Shown here: piece after piece, positions 27,326-34,749 of the stretch
Layout: each line of letters starts with the position of its first letter
Position numbering within the stretch: the first letter of the stretch is position 1
From: Paeniglutamicibacter psychrophenolicus
Lineage (GTDB): Bacteria; Actinomycetota; Actinomycetes; Actinomycetales; Micrococcaceae
Direction: 5' to 3'
NCBI RefSeq assembly: GCF_017876575.1
Contig: NZ_JAGIOE010000001.1
Coordinates: forward strand, 1,860,001-1,924,000
DNA length: 64,000 nucleotides
Notes under the pieces: generated by a model
The model's input: only the letters and a program-made list of their open reading frames with translations
Told to the model about the DNA's origin: nothing
The model's database searches: none
Position numbers and translations under genes: made by a program

Positions 27326-27367
27326 ATGGGCCGGGTTCGAGGGAATATTCCCTTGACCTCGGCCCAT
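27326..27367. terminator. Imperfect bidirectional hairpin between trhO and pucR
   Basis: An inverted repeat with arms of about 19 nt (27326-27344 and 27349-27367) around an ATAT loop, with one mismatch and two G-U pairs. It lies in the 96-bp gap between convergent genes. No U-run follows. Confidence 0.5.
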
Positions 27368-27392
27368 ATGCCTATCCAGATGCCCCGGCGGA

Positions 27393-29000
27393 TCAGCTTT
27401 CTTGGTCGCGGACACCGAGCCGGTACAAGGTGACGGCCAAGTGCAACGACGTCATGGTATCGGCGTCCGTTAGTTCGTGGCCCAGCACCTTTTCTATCCG
27501 GCGCATCCGTGCATAGACGCTTGGCCGGCTTAGATGCAGGGCCCGGGATATTTCGGTGACGCTGCCATTGGTCTGGAGATACGTTTCGATGAAGTCGAGG
27601 TACTCCGGCTCATCCAGAAACGGAGCCAGTTGATCGTGCAAGTAGGTCCGTGTCTCTTCCAAGTCGAGCAGCTGTTGCATGAGCCAACGGAAGCCAAGGT
27701 CGCCGGCGCGGTGATAGGACGCCGAAGAATGATCCATCGATGAAGCCGAATGGGCAACACGGCAGGCGTCATCAAGTCCGCCAAGCGCGGCGGCCCCCAG
27801 TTCACTGCTTCCCGTGCCCACACCCATCGTCCAGGTGAGATTTCTGTTGAATGGATCCAGCGCCCGCCCGATCCTCAAATGGAGCTCGGCAAGTGTGCCT
27901 TCAAGGTCTGCCGATGGGGACAGGCAAAGTACGATACCGGCTTCGCTTTTGCCCAATACACAGGCAAATGCGCGATGCGGCGCATCAAGCAGGGCGCGCT
28001 GAAGCGTTGCGACCACGGAATGAACGTCTTGTGCTGCGTCTGATGACACTGCGCGGGCGCTTGGTTTGAAATTGACGGCGATCGGGACGAACTGGTCAAC
28101 CGATTTAGCGCCGAGCATTCGAGCGCGCAGGGTCAAGCCATTTTCATCCGGCGAGTCACCGGAACGAGCGTCCTTGATCAAAAGCGCCAGGGAACCCTGC
28201 CTCAGTAACGCGATGTCTTCGGGGCCGTTGGGAAGCATTGCACCCAGAACCGTGGCGATGTCCTCGAGGACCCGGGAGGCGCGCAGGTTCCCGGCACCCA
28301 CCGGTGTGACCAGCTGCCCCAGGCTCCGTCCGTGGATCACCACCGGGTACACCAGCCAAGTGGCTTCCCCGACCGTGCGAGCCCCGGTTCCGAGGCCTTT
28401 CGGCATGGCTGGTGCTGCCGTGAAGCGGCGAATCTGTTTGGGGCTCAGGCCCCGTTGCAGGACAACACCGGACTCCGAATCCTCGAGGACCAGCGGTTCA
28501 TCCAGCGTGTCCGCAATGGTTGAGAACATTTCCCGCAAGTCCAGGTGGGCAGCGGCGGTGGATGACAAGAAACTTGATACAGCATCGACGCCGCTCAAAC
28601 CTCGGGCAGCCGAGTAGATCAGGCTGTGGACGGTTTCGGTGATTTCCACGAAACGAGCCCGGTCATCGAGAAGCACGACGGGCAACGGGGCGGTCTCTGC
28701 CGCCACGGCCAGGCATTTCTTGACTTCGGGCACATCGGAGAGAAACGAAAAAATCACGCCCGCAGCACCGGCCTCGGCGAGACCTTCCAAGAACGTCTTG
28801 GTTGCTTCAAGCGAAGTGGTCAGGCACAAGCCGGAGCTGAGAATCAGTTCGCCGCCCTCCAACAATCCCGACAAGTCCGCGGACTCGGTCAGGTGGATAC
28901 CCAGCACGGGTGAATCAAGGAGATGCGCCTGGCCGAGAACCTGCGGGTGAACGTCATTGACCGCCGCGAACCCGAGGATCCGGCGAATGGTTAGGGCCAT
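27393..29000 (-). CDS. PucR family transcriptional regulator
   Basis: A 535-residue PucR-type regulator. The N-terminal ligand-sensing domain (residues 1-125) starts with MALTIRRILG and contains GGELILSSGL. A middle GGDEF-like domain spans roughly 290-420. The C-terminal helix-turn-helix lies in TNGSVTEISRALHLSRPSVY. PucR proteins control purine or other nitrogen-compound catabolism, usually acting on a neighbouring divergent operon. Here the neighbour is the NCS1 permease/ADH/ALDH/ureohydrolase cassette, so it likely senses the imported compound or a product. The gap between the divergent starts contains inverted repeats that could be its operator. Confidence 0.9.
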   Translation of the reverse strand: MALTIRRILGFAAVNDVHPQVLGQAHLLDSPVLGIHLTESADLSGLLEGGELILSSGLCLTTSLEATKTFLEGLAEAGAAGVIFSFLSDVPEVKKCLAVAAETAPLPVVLLDDRARFVEITETVHSLIYSAARGLSGVDAVSSFLSSTAAAHLDLREMFSTIADTLDEPLVLEDSESGVVLQRGLSPKQIRRFTAAPAMPKGLGTGARTVGEATWLVYPVVIHGRSLGQLVTPVGAGNLRASRVLEDIATVLGAMLPNGPEDIALLRQGSLALLIKDARSGDSPDENGLTLRARMLGAKSVDQFVPIAVNFKPSARAVSSDAAQDVHSVVATLQRALLDAPHRAFACVLGKSEAGIVLCLSPSADLEGTLAELHLRIGRALDPFNRNLTWTMGVGTGSSELGAAALGGLDDACRVAHSASSMDHSSASYHRAGDLGFRWLMQQLLDLEETRTYLHDQLAPFLDEPEYLDFIETYLQTNGSVTEISRALHLSRPSVYARMRRIEKVLGHELTDADTMTSLHLAVTLYRLGVRDQES

Positions 29001-29008
29001 TTACAGAG

Positions 29009-29038
29009 TGTAACAGCGTGAAAAAGCAAGTGGTTACA
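29009..29038. promoter_or_regulatory. Candidate PucR operator, inverted repeats
   Basis: TGTAAC (29009-29014) and GTTACA (29033-29038) form an inverted repeat just before the pucR start. The first half also pairs with TTTACA at 29001-29006. No known PucR consensus was used; support is position and symmetry only. Confidence 0.4.
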
Positions 29039-29257
29039 GTATTTCTGTTGTGCGGATCACACGTCTCGGACGAGCATGTAGGTAATGACTTTCAGAGCAG
29101 AAGTCGCCCGGATCGCCATCTGATTCGACGCCATTTCTGGTCATTTCGGTTATTTTCCCCAGGCTCCGCATGCGTGCGGACAAAGCACGCCCGAGAACCG
29201 ACTGCGCATCGAATGAGCCGTTGGTTTTCAGGTGAGATAACGAAGGATCGACAGAAA

Positions 29258-29455
29258 ATGAAGAGCACTAACGATTCTGAAGTCCAATGCCCCGAAATGG
29301 GCATTCAGGAATTCGAGGCAGAACGTGATCGTGTGTGTGACGATTTCGCAGCCCACGAATTGGCAAAGCAGCCCGGGCAGCTTGGACGGATGGAGTACAT
29401 CTTCGTAGGCCTCCTGCTGACCGTCAGTTTTGCCCTGGTCTTGTTGATTCAGTAA
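29258..29455 (+). CDS. Small single-helix membrane protein upstream of NCS1 permease
   Basis: A 65-residue protein of unknown function. Residues 1-44 are acidic and hydrophilic (EFEAERDRVCDDFAAHELA), and a C-terminal membrane helix YIFVGLLLTVSFALVLLIQ ends the protein. The ATG at 29258 is chosen because GAAGGA lies 8 nt upstream and a longer frame from 29018 adds atypical Cys- and His-rich sequence. It precedes the permease by 59 bp on the same strand and is probably in the same operon. Its size and position recall small accessory subunits of other transporters (for example DUF4212 with solute-sodium symporters), but NCS1 permeases are not known to need one. Confidence 0.65.
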   Translation: MKSTNDSEVQCPEMGIQEFEAERDRVCDDFAAHELAKQPGQLGRMEYIFVGLLLTVSFALVLLIQ

Positions 29456-29514
29456 GCAAGATCCGCTTTCCACCATCCCGAAATATTGGCGCAAACGATC
29501 ACATAGGAATCCCG

Positions 29515-30942
29515 ATGGACTACACCGTTGAAGCAGAACGAGGAAGAGCCCCCTTGCCGCCGGCCAAGCGGCTATGGGGCTTCTGGGAATACACATGGGC
29601 CAACGCGGCCCTGGCGATTGCCACTTGGGGTTTCCTCATCGGTGGTTCGCTTGCGCTGATTGTCGATGTCAAGCACGGGCTGCTGGCGATTGTCCTGGGC
29701 AACGTCCTGGGCGTCCTGCTGGTGGGCCTCGCTGTCTCCATCAGCGCCGGCAAGTATGGAACCGAGCAATACACCTTCCTGCGCAGCGTCTTCGGCCACA
29801 ACGGCAGCCGACTGATCTACACGATCGCCATGGTCCTGTTGACCGTCGGATGGCTGGTTGTCCTGGGCACGATGTTCGGCCGGTCCATCGATTCGGCGAT
29901 CAGCGTCATCGGCAACAAAGAACCGGATCCAAACGCCGGGTACATCTACCTCATCACGATCGTTGCCATCGCGCTGACGGCCTACATCGTCGCCAAGGGA
30001 CCGACCTCGATCAAGGTCTTCAACACGATCGTCGCCCCGGCATTGATCCTGGTCATGGGGTTCATGATCTGGCTGTTCCTTTCGGATTCCTCGCTTGCGG
30101 ATATCTTGGCTCTTGACGCCCTGGCAAGGCCGTTTGATTCCAATGCCGTGAACTTCATGATTGCCGTGGAGATCAACATCGCGGCGGGATTCTCCTGGTG
30201 GCCGTACATCGGTAACCTGTCCCGCATCACCAAGAACGAGCGCACCGCATTCTGGCCCAACCTGATCGGCATCGGATTCGCCGCTAGCCTCGGTGAGGCA
30301 GTGGGCCTGATCGGAGCCATCAAGTACGGAAATGCCGACCCGACGCAGTGGATGGCGGAAACCGGTGGGGTTTGGCTGAGCGCCATCGTGCTGGTGTTCA
30401 TCGCCTTCGCAAACATCACCAGCATGGCAAACATCCTCTACACGGCCATCGTTGGGCTCCGGCAAATGTTCGGCGCATTGTTCAAAAACGTTTCCTGGGA
30501 ATGGCTTGTCGCGGGGTTCTGCGTGGTTCCCGTGATCGTCATGTTCGCCATCCCCGGACTCTACGACGGCTTCATGACCTTCCTGGTCTGGACCGCCGCC
30601 ATCTACAGCGCACTGACCGGGATCATGATCGTCGACTACTTCTTCCTGCGCCACCAGAAGGTCGACCTGAAGAACCTTTTCATCGAGGGCAAATCCTCCA
30701 TCTACTACTTCACCGGCGGCTACAACGTCGCGGCCCTGGCCGCAACGGTGATCGGCATTGCCATCTTCACCATCACCTTCAACCCGCTGACTTTCGAGCA
30801 CACCGGGTACTTCCGGTACACCACCGCCTCGCTGCTTGCAGCGTTGGCTGCGGGACTCTGCTACTGGCTTCTGTCCGTATTGATCATCATTCCCCGGGGG
30901 CTTGGCGGATACCGCGCCGTTCCCGAAAAAGCACACCACTAG
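29515..30942 (+). CDS. NCS1 family permease (nucleobase/hydantoin/allantoin type)
   Basis: A 475-residue transporter with about 12 membrane helices, opening with RLWGFWEYTWANAALAIATW, a pattern typical of NCS1 helix 1. The KYGTEQYTFLRSVFG loop and NIAAGFSWWPYIGNLSRI in the middle are further NCS1 features. Members carry cytosine, purines, allantoin, hydantoins or thiamine with a proton or sodium ion. The substrate here is unknown; the ureohydrolase in the same operon suggests a guanidino, ureido or related compound. The operon reading order is small protein, permease, ADH, ALDH, ureohydrolase. Confidence 0.9.
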   Translation: MDYTVEAERGRAPLPPAKRLWGFWEYTWANAALAIATWGFLIGGSLALIVDVKHGLLAIVLGNVLGVLLVGLAVSISAGKYGTEQYTFLRSVFGHNGSRLIYTIAMVLLTVGWLVVLGTMFGRSIDSAISVIGNKEPDPNAGYIYLITIVAIALTAYIVAKGPTSIKVFNTIVAPALILVMGFMIWLFLSDSSLADILALDALARPFDSNAVNFMIAVEINIAAGFSWWPYIGNLSRITKNERTAFWPNLIGIGFAASLGEAVGLIGAIKYGNADPTQWMAETGGVWLSAIVLVFIAFANITSMANILYTAIVGLRQMFGALFKNVSWEWLVAGFCVVPVIVMFAIPGLYDGFMTFLVWTAAIYSALTGIMIVDYFFLRHQKVDLKNLFIEGKSSIYYFTGGYNVAALAATVIGIAIFTITFNPLTFEHTGYFRYTTASLLAALAAGLCYWLLSVLIIIPRGLGGYRAVPEKAHH

Positions 30943-30954
30943 GAGCAGAACATC

Positions 30955-31968
30955 ATGACCGAAACAATGCTGGCCGCTTACTACACCGAAGACAACAGCC
31001 CGCTGGAAATCCGCGAAACCGCTATCCCGCAGCCGGGCAAGGGCGAGGTCCTCATCAAGATGGAAAGCTGCGGCGTCTGCCACACCGACGTGCACTTCTG
31101 GAAGGGCGAAGACGAGCTTCCCCGCCCGAAGCCGGCCATCCTGGGCCACGAGGGCGTCGGTTCCATCGTTGCCGTTGGCGACGACGTGGACCTCACCACC
31201 GGTGAGCGCGTTGGCGTCGGCTTCGTATACTCCGCATGCGGCAACTGCCGCGAATGCCGCAAGGGCCTGGAAACCTACTGCCAGAACTCCCAAGCAACCG
31301 GCGTCCACGTCGATGGCTGCTTCGCCCAGTACATTGTCGCCCCGGCCGAATGGGTCACCCACATCCCGGGTGAGCTTTCCTCCGAAGACGCCTGCCCGCT
31401 GCTGTGCGCCGGGGTCACCGCCTACAGCGCGGTGCGCAAGGCCGGCATCGAACCGGGCTCCGTGGTGGTGGTCTTCGGACTCGGCGGCCTGGGCCAGTAC
31501 GCAATCCAGTTCGCCCGCCTCTTCGGTGCCAAGGTTGTTGGCATCGACCTGGATCCGAAGAAGCTGGAAACCGCCAAGCGCCTGGGTGCCCACGCAGCCT
31601 ACGCACCGGGAGAGGAAGCCGAAAAGGCCATCCACGAACTCGGCGGCGCCGATGCACTGCTCAGCTTCGCACCCTCGCCGCAGGTCTTCCGCAACATGTT
31701 CACCCTGGCGGCCCCGACCGCGCGCTTCATCCAGGTGGCACTGCCGAACAACCCGTTCACCTTCAAGGCTGCGGAACTGATCGACCTGGGCATCACCATC
31801 ATCGGCAGCGCCGACGGAACCCGCCTGGAACGCGACCAGGTCATGCAGCTTGCCAAGGACGGCCTGGTGGAGTCGAACGTGGAAACCATGGATTTCGGCA
31901 ACATCAACGAAGCCTTCCGTCGCCTGGAAGCCGGCGACGCCGAAGGCCGCCTGGTGGTCCAGTTCTAG
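30955..31968 (+). CDS. Zinc-dependent alcohol dehydrogenase
   Basis: A 337-residue medium-chain dehydrogenase. Catalytic zinc ligands are in CGVCHTDVHF (Cys42) and GHEGVG. The structural zinc site is CGNCRECRKGLETYC. The NAD-binding GLGGLGQYAIQFARLFGAK is intact, with Asp in VGIDLD suggesting NAD rather than NADP. It is 12 nt downstream of the permease with an AGGAG ribosome-binding site. With the next gene it could oxidise an alcohol to an acid via the aldehyde. The alcohol is unknown. Confidence 0.93.
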   Translation: MTETMLAAYYTEDNSPLEIRETAIPQPGKGEVLIKMESCGVCHTDVHFWKGEDELPRPKPAILGHEGVGSIVAVGDDVDLTTGERVGVGFVYSACGNCRECRKGLETYCQNSQATGVHVDGCFAQYIVAPAEWVTHIPGELSSEDACPLLCAGVTAYSAVRKAGIEPGSVVVVFGLGGLGQYAIQFARLFGAKVVGIDLDPKKLETAKRLGAHAAYAPGEEAEKAIHELGGADALLSFAPSPQVFRNMFTLAAPTARFIQVALPNNPFTFKAAELIDLGITIIGSADGTRLERDQVMQLAKDGLVESNVETMDFGNINEAFRRLEAGDAEGRLVVQF

Positions 31969-32032
31969 TTCTTCCCAGCTTCACCGCCGCATAGACACCA
32001 TGTTTCCAACACCAAACCGAGAGGGGCTTCAG

Positions 32033-33544
32033 ATGAGCTTCGTCAGCGCTGAAACCTACTTTGACACCTACCAGGTCCCTGCCTCCGTCCGTTCATTCCT
32101 GGAACGGTCGCACAAGCTGTTTATCGACGGCGCCTGGGTGGATTCTTCCGACGGCGCCACGGTGCCCGTCATCGAACCTTCCACCACCCACACGATTTCC
32201 AGCATTGCGGCCGCCACGGTACTCGACCTGGACACTGCGGTTTCCGCGGCCCGCCGCGAATTCGATGGTGGCTCCTGGAGCCAGCTGACCCCGCTGGAAC
32301 GCGAGGGCCTGCTGCACAAGCTCGCCGACCTGATCGAGGCGAACACCCAAGAGCTGGCCCTTCTTGAATCGATCGACGTGGGCAAGCCCCTGGCCGAGGC
32401 CGAGATGGATATCCAGGGCACCATCGACACCTACCGCTACTTCGCCGGCTGGGCCTCGAAGATCTCGGGCCGCAGCGGCGAAGCCGCAAGCCTTCCCGGT
32501 GACTACGTGACCTACACCCGCAAGGAACCGGTCGGCGTCGTCGGCGTCATCGTTCCGTGGAACTTCCCGCTGCAGACCCTGGCCTGGAAGCTCGGCGCGG
32601 CCCTGGCCGCGGGTTGCACCACCGTGGTGAAGCCACCGGAGATCACCTCATTGACCACCCTTCGGTTCGCCGAATTGGTCAGCGAGGCCGGCATTCCCGG
32701 CGGCGTTGTCAACATCCTCACCGGCAAGGGCTCGGTTGTTGGCGCCGCACTGGCCGGGCACAAGGGCATCGACAAGGTGACCTTCACCGGCTCGACCCCC
32801 ACCGGCAAGTCCGTGGGCCACGCGGCACTGGACAACATGACCCGGATGACCCTGGAACTCGGCGGCAAGTCCCCGGTCCTGGTCTTCGCCGATTCGGACC
32901 TGGACAAGGCGGTCGAGGAGGTCGCCTTCGGCATCTTCTTCAACGCCGGCCAGATCTGCGATGCCGGCTCCCGCCTCTACGTCGAGGACGCAATCTACGA
33001 CGAGTTCATGGGCAAGCTCGTGGAAAACGCCAAGAGCTGGGTCATCGGCCCGGGCCTCGACTCGGAAAGCACCATCGGCCCGGTCGTGTCCGAAAGCCAG
33101 TGCAACTCGGTGATGGGCTACATCCAGACCGGCATCGAGGAGGGCGCCACCCTGCTGTGCGGCGGCAATCGCGTGGATCGCACCGGCTACTTCATCGAGC
33201 CGACCATCTTCGGCGACTGCAACAACCGGATGACGATCGTCCAGGAAGAGATCTTCGGCCCGGTGCTCGTTGCCCAGCGCTTCACCACCGAGGAGCAGGC
33301 CATCGAACTGGCAAATGACAGCCAGTACGGCCTGGCAGCCACGATCTACTCGCAGAACCTGAACCGCGTGCACCGCCTGTCCAAGGTGCTCAAGGCCGGT
33401 TCGGTGTATGTGAATGCGCAGAGCTCCATCGACCCGGCCATGCCGTTCGGCGGATTCAAGAACTCCGGCTTCGGCCGCGACCTGGGCCCGGAGCAGCTCG
33501 ATTCGGTGACCGAAACCAAGACCGTATGGATCACGCTGTCCTAA
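32033..33544 (+). CDS. Aldehyde dehydrogenase, NAD(P)-dependent
   Basis: A 503-residue aldehyde dehydrogenase. PWNFPLQTLAWKLG forms the cofactor-binding start, Glu275 lies in LELGGKSP and the catalytic Cys309 in FFNAGQICDAGS. The Rossmann FTGSTPTGKSVG is present. It resembles betaine-aldehyde or aminobutyraldehyde dehydrogenases in length and motifs. I chose the ATG at 32033 after the GAGAGGGG stretch; the ATG at 32000 is a possible longer start. It would oxidise the aldehyde made by the adjacent alcohol dehydrogenase. Confidence 0.94.
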   Translation: MSFVSAETYFDTYQVPASVRSFLERSHKLFIDGAWVDSSDGATVPVIEPSTTHTISSIAAATVLDLDTAVSAARREFDGGSWSQLTPLEREGLLHKLADLIEANTQELALLESIDVGKPLAEAEMDIQGTIDTYRYFAGWASKISGRSGEAASLPGDYVTYTRKEPVGVVGVIVPWNFPLQTLAWKLGAALAAGCTTVVKPPEITSLTTLRFAELVSEAGIPGGVVNILTGKGSVVGAALAGHKGIDKVTFTGSTPTGKSVGHAALDNMTRMTLELGGKSPVLVFADSDLDKAVEEVAFGIFFNAGQICDAGSRLYVEDAIYDEFMGKLVENAKSWVIGPGLDSESTIGPVVSESQCNSVMGYIQTGIEEGATLLCGGNRVDRTGYFIEPTIFGDCNNRMTIVQEEIFGPVLVAQRFTTEEQAIELANDSQYGLAATIYSQNLNRVHRLSKVLKAGSVYVNAQSSIDPAMPFGGFKNSGFGRDLGPEQLDSVTETKTVWITLS

Positions 33545-33579
33545 CACGCTAGACGCTGGATTTTTGAAGGAGAAGTACA

Positions 33580-34527
33580 TTGGTAGATTTCACGCCCGTC
33601 GGCCCCGTTGCGGCCACCGAGGTCCCGCGCTATGCGGGGCTGGGGACATTCGCCCGGCTCCCGCAATTGGGGGCGGTACCCGACTATGACGTGGCCATCG
33701 TCGGGATTCCGTTTGACGGCGGGAGCTCGTTCAGGCCGGGTGCCCGTTTTGGCCCTTCGGCGGTGCGCGAAGCCTCGCGGCTGCTACGGCCCGGGTACCA
33801 CGTTGAACTGGCAACGACTCCGGTCGAACGCCTCCAATTCGTCGATGCCGGAGACATCGCCTGCACCCCCTACGACAACAACAAGGCGGTAAGCCAGATC
33901 CAGGAACAGGCCACGAACCTCGTGGCCAAGGGCAAGACCGTGATTGCCATCGGCGGCGACCACACCATCGCGCTGCCGATGATCAGGGCGACCTCCGCCG
34001 TCCACGGCCCTGTTGCGTTGCTGCACTTCGACGCCCACCTGGATACCTGGGACACCTACTTCGGCGAGGAAATCACCCACGGAACGATGTTCCGCCGGGC
34101 CTTCGAAGAGGGCCTGTTGATTGAAGACCGCTCCATGCACGTAGGCATCCGCGGTCCGGTCTATGACACGGACGACTTCCTGAACGACCACGAGTTCGGA
34201 TTCCAGATCATCCGTTGTTCCGATATCGACAAGATCGGACCGCTGGGTACCATCGAGCGAATCAAGGAACGTATCGGCGATCTTCCGGTCTACCTGTCGA
34301 TCGATATCGATGTGCTTGACCCCGCATTTGCGCCGGGGACCGGCACCCCGGAAATGGGTGGCATGTACTCGCGGGAAATGCTGCAGATACTGCGCGGGCT
34401 GAAGGGTCTCAATATCGTTGGCGCCGATGTGGTCGAGATTGCGCCGGCCTACGACCACGCCGATGTGACGTCGCTGGCCGCGGCCACCATCGTATTCGAG
34501 ATGATGGCCCTGCTGACCGCCGAATAG
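33580..34527 (+). CDS. speB: Agmatinase-family ureohydrolase
   Basis: A 315-residue ureohydrolase. Manganese ligands are in GGDHTI, HFDAHLDTWD and SIDIDVLDPAFAPGTGTPE. The enzyme splits a guanidino group to release urea and an amine. Agmatinase, guanidinobutyrase and guanidinopropionase cannot be told apart by eye, so the symbol is only a family label. A TTG start follows a strong GAAGGAG ribosome-binding site. It is the last gene of the operon, and a hairpin terminator follows. Confidence 0.9.
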   Translation: MVDFTPVGPVAATEVPRYAGLGTFARLPQLGAVPDYDVAIVGIPFDGGSSFRPGARFGPSAVREASRLLRPGYHVELATTPVERLQFVDAGDIACTPYDNNKAVSQIQEQATNLVAKGKTVIAIGGDHTIALPMIRATSAVHGPVALLHFDAHLDTWDTYFGEEITHGTMFRRAFEEGLLIEDRSMHVGIRGPVYDTDDFLNDHEFGFQIIRCSDIDKIGPLGTIERIKERIGDLPVYLSIDIDVLDPAFAPGTGTPEMGGMYSREMLQILRGLKGLNIVGADVVEIAPAYDHADVTSLAAATIVFEMMALLTAE

Positions 34528-34551
34528 CGGCCATCCATTTGCGCGCATGAC

Positions 34552-34592
34552 AAAAGCAGTGCCTTCGCCATTGCGGCGATGGCACTGCTTTT
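34552..34592 (+). terminator. Terminator after the ureohydrolase
   Basis: AAAAGCAGTGCC (34552-34563) pairs with GGCACTGCTTTT (34581-34592); the loop contains a second small pairing, TCGCC/GGCGA. The stem is A-rich on the left and T-rich on the right, a classic intrinsic terminator. Confidence 0.85.
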
Positions 34593-34749
34593 GCGTGTGC
34601 GCCATTCTGGCAATGCCCGACGCCGCCCCAAGAATTCGGGAAATCCGGGGTCCGCGTTGGTTGGAAAACCTTTGTCGGGTGGCTCAAGGAGGCAACCATT
34701 CCGATTCGTTGCGAATTCCCGGCCCAGTGTCCGGTGTAATGATCAGCAC

